From positions 3,542,501 to 3,606,500 of the forward strand of contig NC_010995.1 of assembly GCF_000019225.1 (NCBI RefSeq): a stretch of 64,000 nt of DNA, written 5' to 3'. Shown in pieces: positions 18,661 through 26,455 of the stretch (its first letter is position 1; the number at the start of each line of letters is the position of its first letter). The notes beneath the pieces were generated by a model that saw only the letters and a program-made list of their open reading frames with translations, was not told the DNA's origin and searched no databases. A program made the position numbers and the translations under genes. Source of the DNA: Cellvibrio japonicus Ueda107. Its GTDB lineage: Bacteria > Pseudomonadota > Gammaproteobacteria > Pseudomonadales > Cellvibrionaceae.

Positions 18661-20316
18661 TTACGTTGACGAGCGCGCCTGAAATTGTCCGGGTGAGACA
18701 AGCGCTTGATAGCGGAAATCGCGCAGTTGAACCTGGCCGGAACCCACGCAGTAAATCGCCGGCTTGAGGCTCAGGAATCCGCCGAACACATTATGGTGCA
18801 ATCCGGAGACCTCCATACGTGTGGGATGTAATTGCCAGCTGCGACCATTATCGCGCGAATACTCATAGGTAATCACATGCCGGTCGTTCGTCAGGCGAAT
18901 GCGCAGGTTGCGGTTTTTTAAAGGTACGCGAGCCCAGGGATGCTCCTCGGCATATTGATGGGTTTTAATAAAGCTCCCGTTAAAACCTATTCCCACATAC
19001 GCCTTGTGGTTGTAAAACAGCAACAGTCCCGCCTCGGCATCCCCACTCAATGACAGGCTCAATTCCACCCGGTAGGCGCGATCCACGGCTGTACAGGTCA
19101 GTGGTGAACTGTCGGCGGGCGAATGGCCGGTACCGCTCAACACCAGGGCTTTTTCCAGGTACTTCACGCGCGACATTTCCTGCGCGCGCGGCTGATGGAA
19201 ACTCCAGTGGATACCTAACCGATTGCGAGAGAAGTCGTCTGATAACGCCATACCGGCAGGCCCGGCTTTGCCTTGTCCGGGCTTGGCCATGGGTAATGAC
19301 AGGTCACCGCCCCGGGCGCGAAACCAACCATCGTCAGTCCACTCTATCGGCTCCAGCAGGGTCTGCCGCCCCAGTGTCCTGAAACCATTTTCGTAGGCGT
19401 GATACACCATCCACCAATCACCTTTAGGCCCCTCTACCAGGGTGGCGTGCCCCCTGGACCACCAGGGCTCTGCCTCCGACAGGGTACGCACCAACGGATT
19501 GTGTGGACAGTGTTCCCAGGGGCCATGGATAGAGCGCGCTCGCGCCGCAATAACCATATGCCCGGTTACGGGCCCGGCTGTACCACCCACCGCCGTGACC
19601 AGGTAAAACCATTCACCGCGCCGCATCAACTTGGGACCTTCAGGAGCAAAATTTTCCACGATCCAGTGGTCGGGATAACGCCAGGGACTGTAGGCATGCT
19701 CCAGCTCACCCTCGGTTGCAAGTCCATCATCGGTCAGGCGGATTTTGCGGATGCCATTAACAAAAAGGTAGCGCTTGCCATCCTCGCCCACAGCATGGCC
19801 GGGATCGATACAGCCTTCGATGTGCAAATCAATCGGATCACTCCAGGGGCCGCGAATATCGTCGGCCCAGATCACATAGATCGACCAGGGTTTTCCCTCG
19901 GCAGCTGCGGGAATGTAGATGTAATAGCGATTGTTGTGTTTGCACAAATCCAACGCCCAGACAGTGCCGATATTTTTTTGCAGTGCCGCCCCGACAGGTG
20001 CCCAGTTAACCAGATCGGTGGAGTGCCAGAGCACTATGCCGGGATAGGAATTAAACGACGAAAAAGTCATGTAATAATCCTCACCATCTTTGAGGATGGT
20101 GGGATCGGGATGATCGCCCGGCACGATGGGATTTAAAAAAGTACCATCGCCCAGATCCGCCGTGCGCTGGCCTTCGATACCCTGCCCCCAGCGCCATAGC
20201 GGGGCGCGAGTACAAGCACCGACCAGTGTCGCCTGCGCAGCCGCCAGGGCAAAGGGCGAGGCCACAGCACCGGCAACACAGGCTTTAAATAAACCCCTAC
20301 GGGTTGCATCTAACAT
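18661..20316 (-). CDS. Exported GH43 glycosidase (beta-xylosidase/arabinofuranosidase type) with C-terminal beta-sandwich
   Basis: 551 residues from ATG 20316, preferred over the ATG at 20322 because GGAG sits 6 nt before it. The N terminus has a twin-arginine-like signal (TRRGLFK, then a hydrophobic AGAVASPFALAAA), suggesting Tat export. The GH43 five-bladed propeller spans ~55-340. The three carboxylates fit DHPDPTIL (general base), CIDPGHA (pKa modulator) and APEGPKL (general acid). The C-terminal ~190 residues (SDDFSRNRLGIHWSF onward) form a concanavalin-like sandwich as in GH43 beta-xylosidases. It probably trims xylo- or arabinoxylo-oligosaccharides in the periplasm. It is the last gene of the GH5/hotdog/GH39/GH43 operon, 68 bp after the GH39 gene. 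Subfamily and exact substrate are not decided by eye. Confidence 0.85.
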   Translation of the reverse strand: MLDATRRGLFKACVAGAVASPFALAAAQATLVGACTRAPLWRWGQGIEGQRTADLGDGTFLNPIVPGDHPDPTILKDGEDYYMTFSSFNSYPGIVLWHSTDLVNWAPVGAALQKNIGTVWALDLCKHNNRYYIYIPAAAEGKPWSIYVIWADDIRGPWSDPIDLHIEGCIDPGHAVGEDGKRYLFVNGIRKIRLTDDGLATEGELEHAYSPWRYPDHWIVENFAPEGPKLMRRGEWFYLVTAVGGTAGPVTGHMVIAARARSIHGPWEHCPHNPLVRTLSEAEPWWSRGHATLVEGPKGDWWMVYHAYENGFRTLGRQTLLEPIEWTDDGWFRARGGDLSLPMAKPGQGKAGPAGMALSDDFSRNRLGIHWSFHQPRAQEMSRVKYLEKALVLSGTGHSPADSSPLTCTAVDRAYRVELSLSLSGDAEAGLLLFYNHKAYVGIGFNGSFIKTHQYAEEHPWARVPLKNRNLRIRLTNDRHVITYEYSRDNGRSWQLHPTRMEVSGLHHNVFGGFLSLKPAIYCVGSGQVQLRDFRYQALVSPGQFQARSST

Positions 20317-20384
20317 AATCATCTCCGTTTAACACCTGTGGGTGAGGTGAACCACCGCCCAGAAACAGTTTTCCTGCACGATGA

Positions 20385-21950
20385 TTACTGTCGCTGCAAC
20401 TCCAGCAAATACACATCGTTTTCACGCAATGGCAGGCTCAGGTTGAATGCGCCATCTTTGCCCACCCGGATTGCCCGTTGCTGCTGCGGCTCACCGGTAG
20501 CCTGCGCCTTCAGGTCGACCACTTGCTGGCGCGTTAACTGCGCGGGAGACCCCATATTGATGTAGGCGGTGTAGGCATCATTTTGGCGATAGCCCACCTG
20601 TGAAAGGCTCAGGGTATAGCGACCTCTTTTCAGGCCCTTGACCTGGACATTTACATCGCCCTTGTTGGCGGCGGGCAAATCCTTGATGAAATACTGTTGG
20701 TTATTTACACCATCGGGCAGGGTGTAGGTGAAATCCCACAGCAGCACTTGCACATTGCCCTGCGCATCGCGCGCGGCGAAGGATTGCTGATCCGCATTGC
20801 GCAACTCATCAGGGCCGAGTTGGTTCAGAAATTGATAGGCAAAATAAGCCGGCTTTTTTATACCCTGGGTATTCATCAAACCGAAACCACCATGGAAGGC
20901 TTCAAAGCGCGGGCCAGCCTCTTCAAAAATATCGGTAAATACCCAATAGGACATCGACTGGACGGCATCGCCGACCTGTTTTAATTTTTGCAGGATATAA
21001 GCTGCCGAATGGTAACTATCGTGCATGGGGTCAGCAGGGGTATAGGAAGAACTCCACTCGGTGTAATGCAACTCCAGGCCCGGCATAGGTGATGCGGCAA
21101 TTTCCTGGCGATTTTTCAGTACATCGCCACTCACCGCCCACTCATCTTTGGCGAGTACTGTACCGGTGGTGCCATATTCGTCCAGGAATCCCTGGTGTAC
21201 GCCATAGGCGTGGGTGCTGACAAAATCCAGGGGCACCTTATGCCGGTTGGCATAGGCAATCATTTCCGGAATCCAGGCTGCGCCGGCAGTCGCTGGCCCG
21301 CCGATGCGGTAACGGCTGTCCACACGTTTGATCGCGCGCGCCGCATGGGCATAGAGCTTGAAATATTCCGCTTGTGTGCCCGCCCAAAAACCATCGAGGT
21401 TGGGCTCATTCCACACTTCAAAATACCAACTGGCCACTTCCTCGGCGCCATAGCGTTTTGTCCAATGCTCAACCAGGGTTTGAACCAGTTTTTCCCACTT
21501 GTCATAGCTGTGGGGTGGTGTGACATTGCCGCGCCACCAGAAAATTGTTTTATCGCCACTGGCCAGTGCCGACGGCATAAACCCCAACTCCACAAAGGGC
21601 TTCATGCCAATACTGAGGATATAGTCGTAGAGCACATCGACATATTGGAAGTTATATTGCTCGCGCCCCTGGCTATCGATACGGTAAACCCCCATATCAT
21701 CCGTGAGCAAACCGTGCATGCGGATGAAATGAAAACCGGCATCCTGTTTGACTTGCGCCAGCTGCTGCTGCCAGTCTGCACGCAATCCTTCGTTAGCGCG
21801 GCCGGCGCCGACACTGGTTTTAAAAAAGGTATTCAACGGGCCCTGTACCTGGTTGGCATCAAGGACGATACGGCGCTCCTGGGCAACAGCACCCACCGTC
21901 ACTGTTAAAACGCATCCCAGCAGAAGACGAAAAATAAGATTGATATTCAC
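20385..21950 (-). CDS. Exported GH39 beta-xylosidase family enzyme
   Basis: 521 residues from GTG 21950, chosen because AGGA lies about 8 nt upstream and the protein then begins with a clean signal peptide (VNINLIFRLLLGCVLTVTVGAVA). A TTG at 21980 would add ten residues and overlap the preceding gene. The catalytic (beta/alpha)8 domain spans ~25-420. The acid/base Glu lies in WNEPN (near 180) and the nucleophile in HYTEWSS (near 297), both hallmarks of GH39. The C-terminal ~100 residues form a beta-sandwich (RYTLSLSQVGYRQNDAYTAY), as in this family. GH39 enzymes are retaining beta-xylosidases, with a few alpha-L-iduronidases. With GH5 and GH43 neighbours, hydrolysis of xylosyl-containing oligosaccharides is the likely job. 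Confidence 0.88.
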   Translation of the reverse strand: MNINLIFRLLLGCVLTVTVGAVAQERRIVLDANQVQGPLNTFFKTSVGAGRANEGLRADWQQQLAQVKQDAGFHFIRMHGLLTDDMGVYRIDSQGREQYNFQYVDVLYDYILSIGMKPFVELGFMPSALASGDKTIFWWRGNVTPPHSYDKWEKLVQTLVEHWTKRYGAEEVASWYFEVWNEPNLDGFWAGTQAEYFKLYAHAARAIKRVDSRYRIGGPATAGAAWIPEMIAYANRHKVPLDFVSTHAYGVHQGFLDEYGTTGTVLAKDEWAVSGDVLKNRQEIAASPMPGLELHYTEWSSSYTPADPMHDSYHSAAYILQKLKQVGDAVQSMSYWVFTDIFEEAGPRFEAFHGGFGLMNTQGIKKPAYFAYQFLNQLGPDELRNADQQSFAARDAQGNVQVLLWDFTYTLPDGVNNQQYFIKDLPAANKGDVNVQVKGLKRGRYTLSLSQVGYRQNDAYTAYINMGSPAQLTRQQVVDLKAQATGEPQQQRAIRVGKDGAFNLSLPLRENDVYLLELQRQ

Positions 21951-21973
21951 GTGGCATGTCCTGTGTTTTTTTA

Positions 21974-22390
21974 TTAGCAACCATGATGTTTGGACAGGGT
22001 ACCGCTACTCACTAACGTGCCCTGCGACTCGGCAATCACGTGTATCCCATCGATTAACTTGCAGAGATAGCTGGCACTGTTTATATCGCCGGATTCGATA
22101 CTGACTTCGACGCTAATGTCATGCGCCTGCACCGGGTAATACAGGCTGGTTTCACACTCGGCAATATAGCAACGCCCAATGACGTTATGCCCCGCTTTAC
22201 GCGCGGCATAATCAATCAGGAAATTGCACACACCGGCAGAGTCCAGGTATTCGACAGGTGCCTGGGAACATCGACTCAGTGCCAGGACTAAATGGCCTCT
22301 TTCGCACAACCTGATGTTGATATGAAAGAGCGAGGCCACCGGATGGGAGGCCAGGCCATCGTGGATATAGGCGATGGAGTTGTTCATCAT
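21974..22390 (-). CDS. Small protein of unknown function, possibly hotdog-fold
   Basis: 138 residues, no signal peptide, six Cys. The start ATG 22390 abuts the stop of the GH5 gene (TAA then ATG), so it is translated as part of the hemicellulase operon. The second half (LYYPVQAHDISVEVSIESGD, then ASYLCKLIDGIHVIAESQGT) has the strand pattern of PaaI/4HBT-like hotdog thioesterases, and the first half has a helix (VCNFLIDYAARKAG) where the hotdog helix would be. I see no clear catalytic motif, so the fold assignment is weak. A cytoplasmic acyl-thioesterase-like protein between three exported glycosidases is odd; a role in acyl (acetyl or feruloyl) group handling is speculation. Confidence 0.45.
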   Translation of the reverse strand: MMNNSIAYIHDGLASHPVASLFHINIRLCERGHLVLALSRCSQAPVEYLDSAGVCNFLIDYAARKAGHNVIGRCYIAECETSLYYPVQAHDISVEVSIESGDINSASYLCKLIDGIHVIAESQGTLVSSGTLSKHHGC

Positions 22391-23734
22391 TTATTGTGCT
22401 CCTGCGCCCTCCAGGAGCGCGTCCAACACCTGCTGGTCGAACACTGTGTTTTGCTGGCGATTAAAAATGCCCGAGCTGAAATTGTCGTTGCCGCCATTGT
22501 CCCAATAGAACGGCAGGAGCCCACGCGCCAGCGCTTGTTGGGTCACGTACTTATGGTAGTAGGCGCGCCCGGCCAAATGCAGTGTGAGTGCATCGCCCGT
22601 GAGGTTGGTGCGGCGCATGGCAGAAAACTCGCCCAGTACAACCGGAATCCCCTGGTCGACAAACTTGGTTTTCATCAGGTCGAAGAGTTGATCAATCGTT
22701 GCTTCCTCGCCCCAGGTAGGGTTGCGCTCGGTGTCGGTGGTGGAGAGGAAGCCCTCACCCCAATAATAAAACTGCTTGCCCCAGCTTTCGTCCTGGCGCA
22801 TCAGCGCAAAGTTATAGGGGGTATAGAAATGCACCTCGGCCATGAGCCTGTCCGTCGCCGTATCCGCGGGCATGTGCGTCCAGAGTTCATTGGTTTTTTC
22901 AATATCGGTTACCGGTCCCTGTAGCACCAGCACACGGTAGGCATTTTTGCCACCAGTTGAGCGAACCGCATCGACAAAGGTCTGGAGATAGGAATTCAGC
23001 ACGTCCATCTGCTCGGCATTTTCCGCATTGGGCTCGTTAGTGCCGGCAAAGAGCAGGTGTTCATCAAAGTCGCGCAAATGGGTAGCGATCTGCTCCCAGA
23101 AGGCTTTTTGCTTGGCGTTATTTTCATCTTTCTTAGCCGGGGTGATGTTGTTTTCCAACCAGCCGCCATCCCAGTGGATGTTGATAAGCACATAGAGCTC
23201 ATTATCAATTGCCATCTGTACCACCTGCTTGACCCGGTTGAGCCACGCGGCACTTATCTCGGCGCTTTCCTGGTTGGCATATTGGTCCCAGGCCACCGGG
23301 ATACGCACGGCATCAAAACCACTGTCCTTGACCAGTTTGAGCAACTCGTTGGACACCATGGGATTGCCCCAGGCGGTTTCACCGCCGATGGCCTCCATGG
23401 TATTGCCGATGTTCCACCCCAGGCGGATCTTGCCGGCAAGCTGTACAGCCGTGCTTTGCATACCGGTGCTATCGGGGGCTGCCGGGCTGGTGTTGTAACT
23501 GGGATAAAGCCCGGCTGAAGACAGGCTGCTGCTGGACGAACTGCTGGAGCTTAGGCTACTGGCGCTTGAAAGGCTGCTGGTACTTGAGGCGCTGCTGGAA
23601 AGACTCGACGTGTCGGACGACGAGGGAGTAATAATGCTGGACGAGGCGCCGCCACTGGAGCCGCCACCGGCGCTACCACAGCCTGCCAACACAACCAGGA
23701 GGCAGGAAAAGACCAGGGTATTGATTCTGTTCAT
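22391..23734 (-). CDS. cel5D: GH5 (subfamily 4-like) endo-beta-glucanase/xyloglucanase, Ser-linker lipoprotein
   Basis: 447 residues from ATG 23734; the open frame extends 21 codons upstream, but only this start gives a signal peptide. It has a lipoprotein signal (MNRINTLVFSCLLVVLAGC, lipobox LAGC), then a poly-Ser/Thr linker (~22-75) of the kind used by Cellvibrio secreted enzymes. The GH5 barrel spans ~95-440, with GWNIGNTMEA and ETAWGNP typical of subfamily 4, acid/base Glu in GTNEPN (~232) and nucleophile in VLGEFSA (~367). Subfamily 4 includes endo-glucanases, xyloglucanases and xylanases. From memory it matches the Cellvibrio japonicus enzyme called Cel5D/GH5D, an outer-membrane-anchored endo-xyloglucanase; treat the symbol as probable. 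It is the first gene of a four-gene operon with hotdog-like, GH39 and GH43 genes, about 210 bp from the AraC-type regulator gene. Confidence 0.88.
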   Translation of the reverse strand: MNRINTLVFSCLLVVLAGCGSAGGGSSGGASSSIITPSSSDTSSLSSSASSTSSLSSASSLSSSSSSSSSLSSAGLYPSYNTSPAAPDSTGMQSTAVQLAGKIRLGWNIGNTMEAIGGETAWGNPMVSNELLKLVKDSGFDAVRIPVAWDQYANQESAEISAAWLNRVKQVVQMAIDNELYVLINIHWDGGWLENNITPAKKDENNAKQKAFWEQIATHLRDFDEHLLFAGTNEPNAENAEQMDVLNSYLQTFVDAVRSTGGKNAYRVLVLQGPVTDIEKTNELWTHMPADTATDRLMAEVHFYTPYNFALMRQDESWGKQFYYWGEGFLSTTDTERNPTWGEEATIDQLFDLMKTKFVDQGIPVVLGEFSAMRRTNLTGDALTLHLAGRAYYHKYVTQQALARGLLPFYWDNGGNDNFSSGIFNRQQNTVFDQQVLDALLEGAGAQ

Positions 23735-23881
23735 GATCGATCTCGGTTTTATTGTTAGAAGCCAATTGCGGATGCAACCCTGCCCCCGGTGGGGCACCGC
23801 TGCTCCATTGCCGCGAATAAGCCTATTAAAAACAAAGACCTGGCGATAATGCTTTTCCTAAAAAGCTTATTAACTTGCAAA

Positions 23882-23916
23882 AAGTTGAAGTTTTTTTCGT
23901 TTAAGTTGAAGTTTTT
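23882..23916. promoter_or_regulatory. Direct repeats 21 bp apart upstream of the GH5 operon, candidate AraC-type binding site
   Basis: AAGTTGAAGTTTTT occurs at 23882-23895 and again, identical over 14 bp, at 23903-23916. The 21-bp period is two helical turns, the arrangement AraC-family proteins use. The site lies between the AraC-type regulator gene and the GH5 operon start (23734), about 150-180 bp upstream of the GH5 ATG. The site is seen; the binding partner is inferred from the neighbour. Confidence 0.5.
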
Positions 23917-23942
23917 GCCAAGCCTTCAAGGGTATTGGGGGA

Positions 23943-25115
23943 CTAGTCATCGCTCGCAGCGGAGGTTTTATCGTAGAGGGCATTAAAGCTCTTGGGGGTA
24001 CAACCGTACTCCTCCTTGAACAGTTTGTTGAAGTAGGAAACGTTTTTGTACCCCACCAGATAGGCAATTTCAGCGATGCTGACATCCTCTTTACCCGCCA
24101 GTAAGCGCGCGGCTTCGGTCAGGCGCAATTTGTTGAGGTAACCGGTAAAGGTGTAGCCCAATTCCGCCTTTAAGATATCGTTGATCCTGGTTCGGCTCAC
24201 ACCAATGCGGGAAACCATGGTGTCCAGGTTTAATTCTGCATTGGCATATTCGGTAGCCATAAAGCGCAAGATCGCCGCCTGCTCTTTATCGCGCTGGGGT
24301 TCTACTGACAACTGTTGGTAAGCCACCAAAGGGCGGTCCTTTTGGATCTTGCTCCTCAGATCGCTGATCAGCGCCTGGGAATGCCGACGAAAGAACCAGG
24401 CCCCATAACACCCCCATATCACCAGCAAAAATACCCCCAGGAAATACAGGTAGCGCCAATCCCTCCCCTCCAGGGCCAGCTCATTCAACTGTACGCGGGA
24501 GGCAACCTCCATGGGGCTCTGGAAACTGGAGCCGAACAGGATTTTGGGCACCTGGTCCAGTCGATAGTCAGTCATGGATAACTTGAGGTGAAACATCTCC
24601 AGCCACCATTGCGGTGTCTCAAGGCGGGTCAGATCCAACTCCACCCGGCTCCATTGCTCATCACAGGAAAAAAATGCAGAGGGTGAGCGATAGGTTAAAA
24701 AATCTTCAGGCTTGGTGACACCTTCAGCCACGGTAAAGGCGGCAAAGACGAGTACATTGGCAGGTGAACATTTGACCGAGAAAGACACATGGGTAAAGGC
24801 TGATAGATCCACCAGGGTGGGTTGCCCACGCTTGTCCTTAAACACCAGGGCAATCGAGGAAAAGGGATGCTTGGCTTGTTTCGATACGCTCAGCTCAAAA
24901 TCCAGGCTATAACGGGTATCGCCGATTTTTATCGATGAAAAACCACCTTCATAAATATCCGTTTCAGGCTGTGCCTCCCACGGGAAGCGGCTGGTATCTG
25001 CCGGTAATAGCGGTATATGCAGAAAGGTGCGCTGCACGCACAGATAGCCAACCAGGATGCTCAGCAACAGCAATCCCAGCAGGCTTACAAGTGCTTTTTT
25101 ATAGAAATCCAGCAT
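23943..25115 (-). CDS. Membrane-bound AraC-family sensor-regulator with periplasmic domain
   Basis: 390 residues from ATG 25115, behind TCAGGAACCCC. TM1 is at ~8-28 (LVSLLGLLLLSILVGYLCV). A ~180-residue periplasmic beta-rich domain follows (~30-220), with carbohydrate-module-like segments such as GGFSSIKIGDTRYSLDFELS and WSRVELDLTRLETPQWW. TM2 lies at ~226-245 (YLYFLGVFLLVIWGCYGAWF). The C-terminal ~100 residues carry two helix-turn-helix motifs (LDTMVSRIGVSRTRINDIL and VSIAEIAYLVGYKNVSYFNKLFKEEYGCTP), the classic AraC signature. It probably senses a periplasmic sugar or glycan fragment and activates transcription from the membrane without a phosphorelay. Position next to the GH5 operon and a direct-repeat site suggests that operon as target. 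Architecture is firm; ligand and targets are inferred. Confidence 0.85.
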   Translation of the reverse strand: MLDFYKKALVSLLGLLLLSILVGYLCVQRTFLHIPLLPADTSRFPWEAQPETDIYEGGFSSIKIGDTRYSLDFELSVSKQAKHPFSSIALVFKDKRGQPTLVDLSAFTHVSFSVKCSPANVLVFAAFTVAEGVTKPEDFLTYRSPSAFFSCDEQWSRVELDLTRLETPQWWLEMFHLKLSMTDYRLDQVPKILFGSSFQSPMEVASRVQLNELALEGRDWRYLYFLGVFLLVIWGCYGAWFFRRHSQALISDLRSKIQKDRPLVAYQQLSVEPQRDKEQAAILRFMATEYANAELNLDTMVSRIGVSRTRINDILKAELGYTFTGYLNKLRLTEAARLLAGKEDVSIAEIAYLVGYKNVSYFNKLFKEEYGCTPKSFNALYDKTSAASDD

Positions 25116-25403
25116 GGGGTTCCTGATAACCGAAAGGCAATGACGGCTGGTTATGATAGGTAAATTGCGAGGGAGTTCAAGGTGAAGATGGAGCGCAAGC
25201 GATTCTCGGACAATTGAACATAAACGTCATTTTGCGTCAGGCTTGATAAGAGTTGTTTGAGCATCTCTGCAAAAGTCCTTGTGATTGTAGCTGGGTGATT
25301 CCCCAGCGTTAACCTTAGCCCGCTGCCGCAATTGTTGGTATTCGTCAGACAGGCACGTCTGCCCCACCCTATCCCGCCCCTGCCAAAAGATCAATTCCTC
25401 CCT

Positions 25404-25438
25404 TAAAAAGCACAAGGCCCGCTGTTTCCAGCAGGCCT
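25404..25438 (-). terminator. Rho-independent terminator of the ara / GPH / GH43 run
   Basis: A 10-bp stem with one mismatch (AGGCCCGCTG at 25415-25424, CAGCAGGCCT at 25429-25438) and a TTTC loop lies 25 bp past the GH43 stop. On the minus strand it is followed by TTGTGCTTTTTAAG. The remaining bases from 25116 to 25403 hold the regulator's promoter and no gene I can support. Confidence 0.75.
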
Positions 25439-25462
25439 GTTCGAATGGACTCAGGAATAAGG

Positions 25463-26431
25463 TCACTCAATCAGCGAGGGTTTGCCAAACACCGGCATGC
25501 CCTGGTCATCCCAGCGCAAGGGTTTCACAAAGGTGTGGCGATCCGGGTTCCACAGGGGGTCGCCTTCAATTTCGGTGTAGGTGCGGGCGTGGTACACCAG
25601 CATCACGGTATCGCCATCCTCTGCGTAGGTGAAGCTGTTATGGCCGGGGCCGAAGATCTTATTGGGGATATCAGAGCAGAGTACCGGCTCGCGCGCTTTG
25701 GTCCAGTTGGCCGGGTTGAGCAGGTCGGCATTATCGTCGATCCACAGCAAGCCCATGGCATAGTTTTCGTCGGTGGCACTGGCCGAATAACTCAGGAAAA
25801 TCCTGCCGTTGCGTTTGACAATACTCGGCCCTTCATTCACCCAAAAGCCGCGGATTTCCCACTCGAACTCCGGTTTGGTGAGCATGACCGGTTCGCCCCC
25901 GAGCTGCCAGGGCGTTTCCATGGGGGCAATATAAATATTGGAGTTGCCTTCGATAGCCACATCTTTTTGTGCCCACACATAGTAGAGGACGCCCTTGTGC
26001 TCAAAGGTGGTGGCATCCAGGCAGAAGGTGTCTATGCCACTATCGACCTGTCCCATAAATTCCCAGGTACCTTCAAGCGGGTTCGCATGGCAATTGCGGA
26101 TGCAATACATGCGGTGCTGGAACAGGTTGTATTTGATCTCGCGGCTGGGTGCGGCGGCAAAATAAATGTACCAGGCGGATTCGCCGGTTTGCGGATCCTT
26201 ATTGAAGTGAATTTCCGGTGCCCATACCAATTCGCTGTAGGGGCCGGTATCCGGCTTGCGCCAGGCATCCACCGTTTGTGCATCCACCAGTCCGTCAATG
26301 GTTTTGGCACGGCGCAGTTCGATACGGTCGTATAGGGGTACCGAGGCGGTGAAGTAGTAGTAGCCATCGCTGTGCTTGTAAATACAGGGATCAGCACGCT
26401 GTAAAATCAGTGGTTTTAATAATTCAGCCAC
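25463..26431 (-). CDS. Cytoplasmic GH43 alpha-L-arabinofuranosidase-like enzyme
   Basis: 322 residues with no signal peptide. The start is GTG 26431, supported by GGAG 8 nt upstream. It is a single-domain GH43 five-bladed propeller. The catalytic carboxylates fit QRADPCIY (base), FCLDATTF (pKa modulator) and VNEGPSIV (acid). The short RADPCIYKHSDGYYYFTAS start and the RHTFVKPLRWDDQGMPVFG ending resemble exo-alpha-1,5-arabinofuranosidases (GH43 subfamily 26-like), an assignment by eye. It sits 24 bp after a GPH sugar symporter gene and downstream of araA. This suggests that imported arabino-oligosaccharides are cleaved inside the cell and the arabinose passed to AraA. Confidence 0.85.
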   Translation of the reverse strand: MAELLKPLILQRADPCIYKHSDGYYYFTASVPLYDRIELRRAKTIDGLVDAQTVDAWRKPDTGPYSELVWAPEIHFNKDPQTGESAWYIYFAAAPSREIKYNLFQHRMYCIRNCHANPLEGTWEFMGQVDSGIDTFCLDATTFEHKGVLYYVWAQKDVAIEGNSNIYIAPMETPWQLGGEPVMLTKPEFEWEIRGFWVNEGPSIVKRNGRIFLSYSASATDENYAMGLLWIDDNADLLNPANWTKAREPVLCSDIPNKIFGPGHNSFTYAEDGDTVMLVYHARTYTEIEGDPLWNPDRHTFVKPLRWDDQGMPVFGKPSLIE

Positions 26432-26455
26432 AATTATTTCTCCATCAAAAATTGA

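Noticed and set aside
23520..23640. Apparent tandem DNA repeat (GCTGCTGGA/GAGCTTAGG-like units)
   Set aside because: It encodes the poly-serine linker of the GH5 lipoprotein; irregular units reflect Ser codons, not a CRISPR or satellite.
25227..25466. 79-codon minus-strand frame after the cytoplasmic GH43 gene
   Set aside because: It spans a clear terminator hairpin, has no ribosome site and no protein-like pattern.
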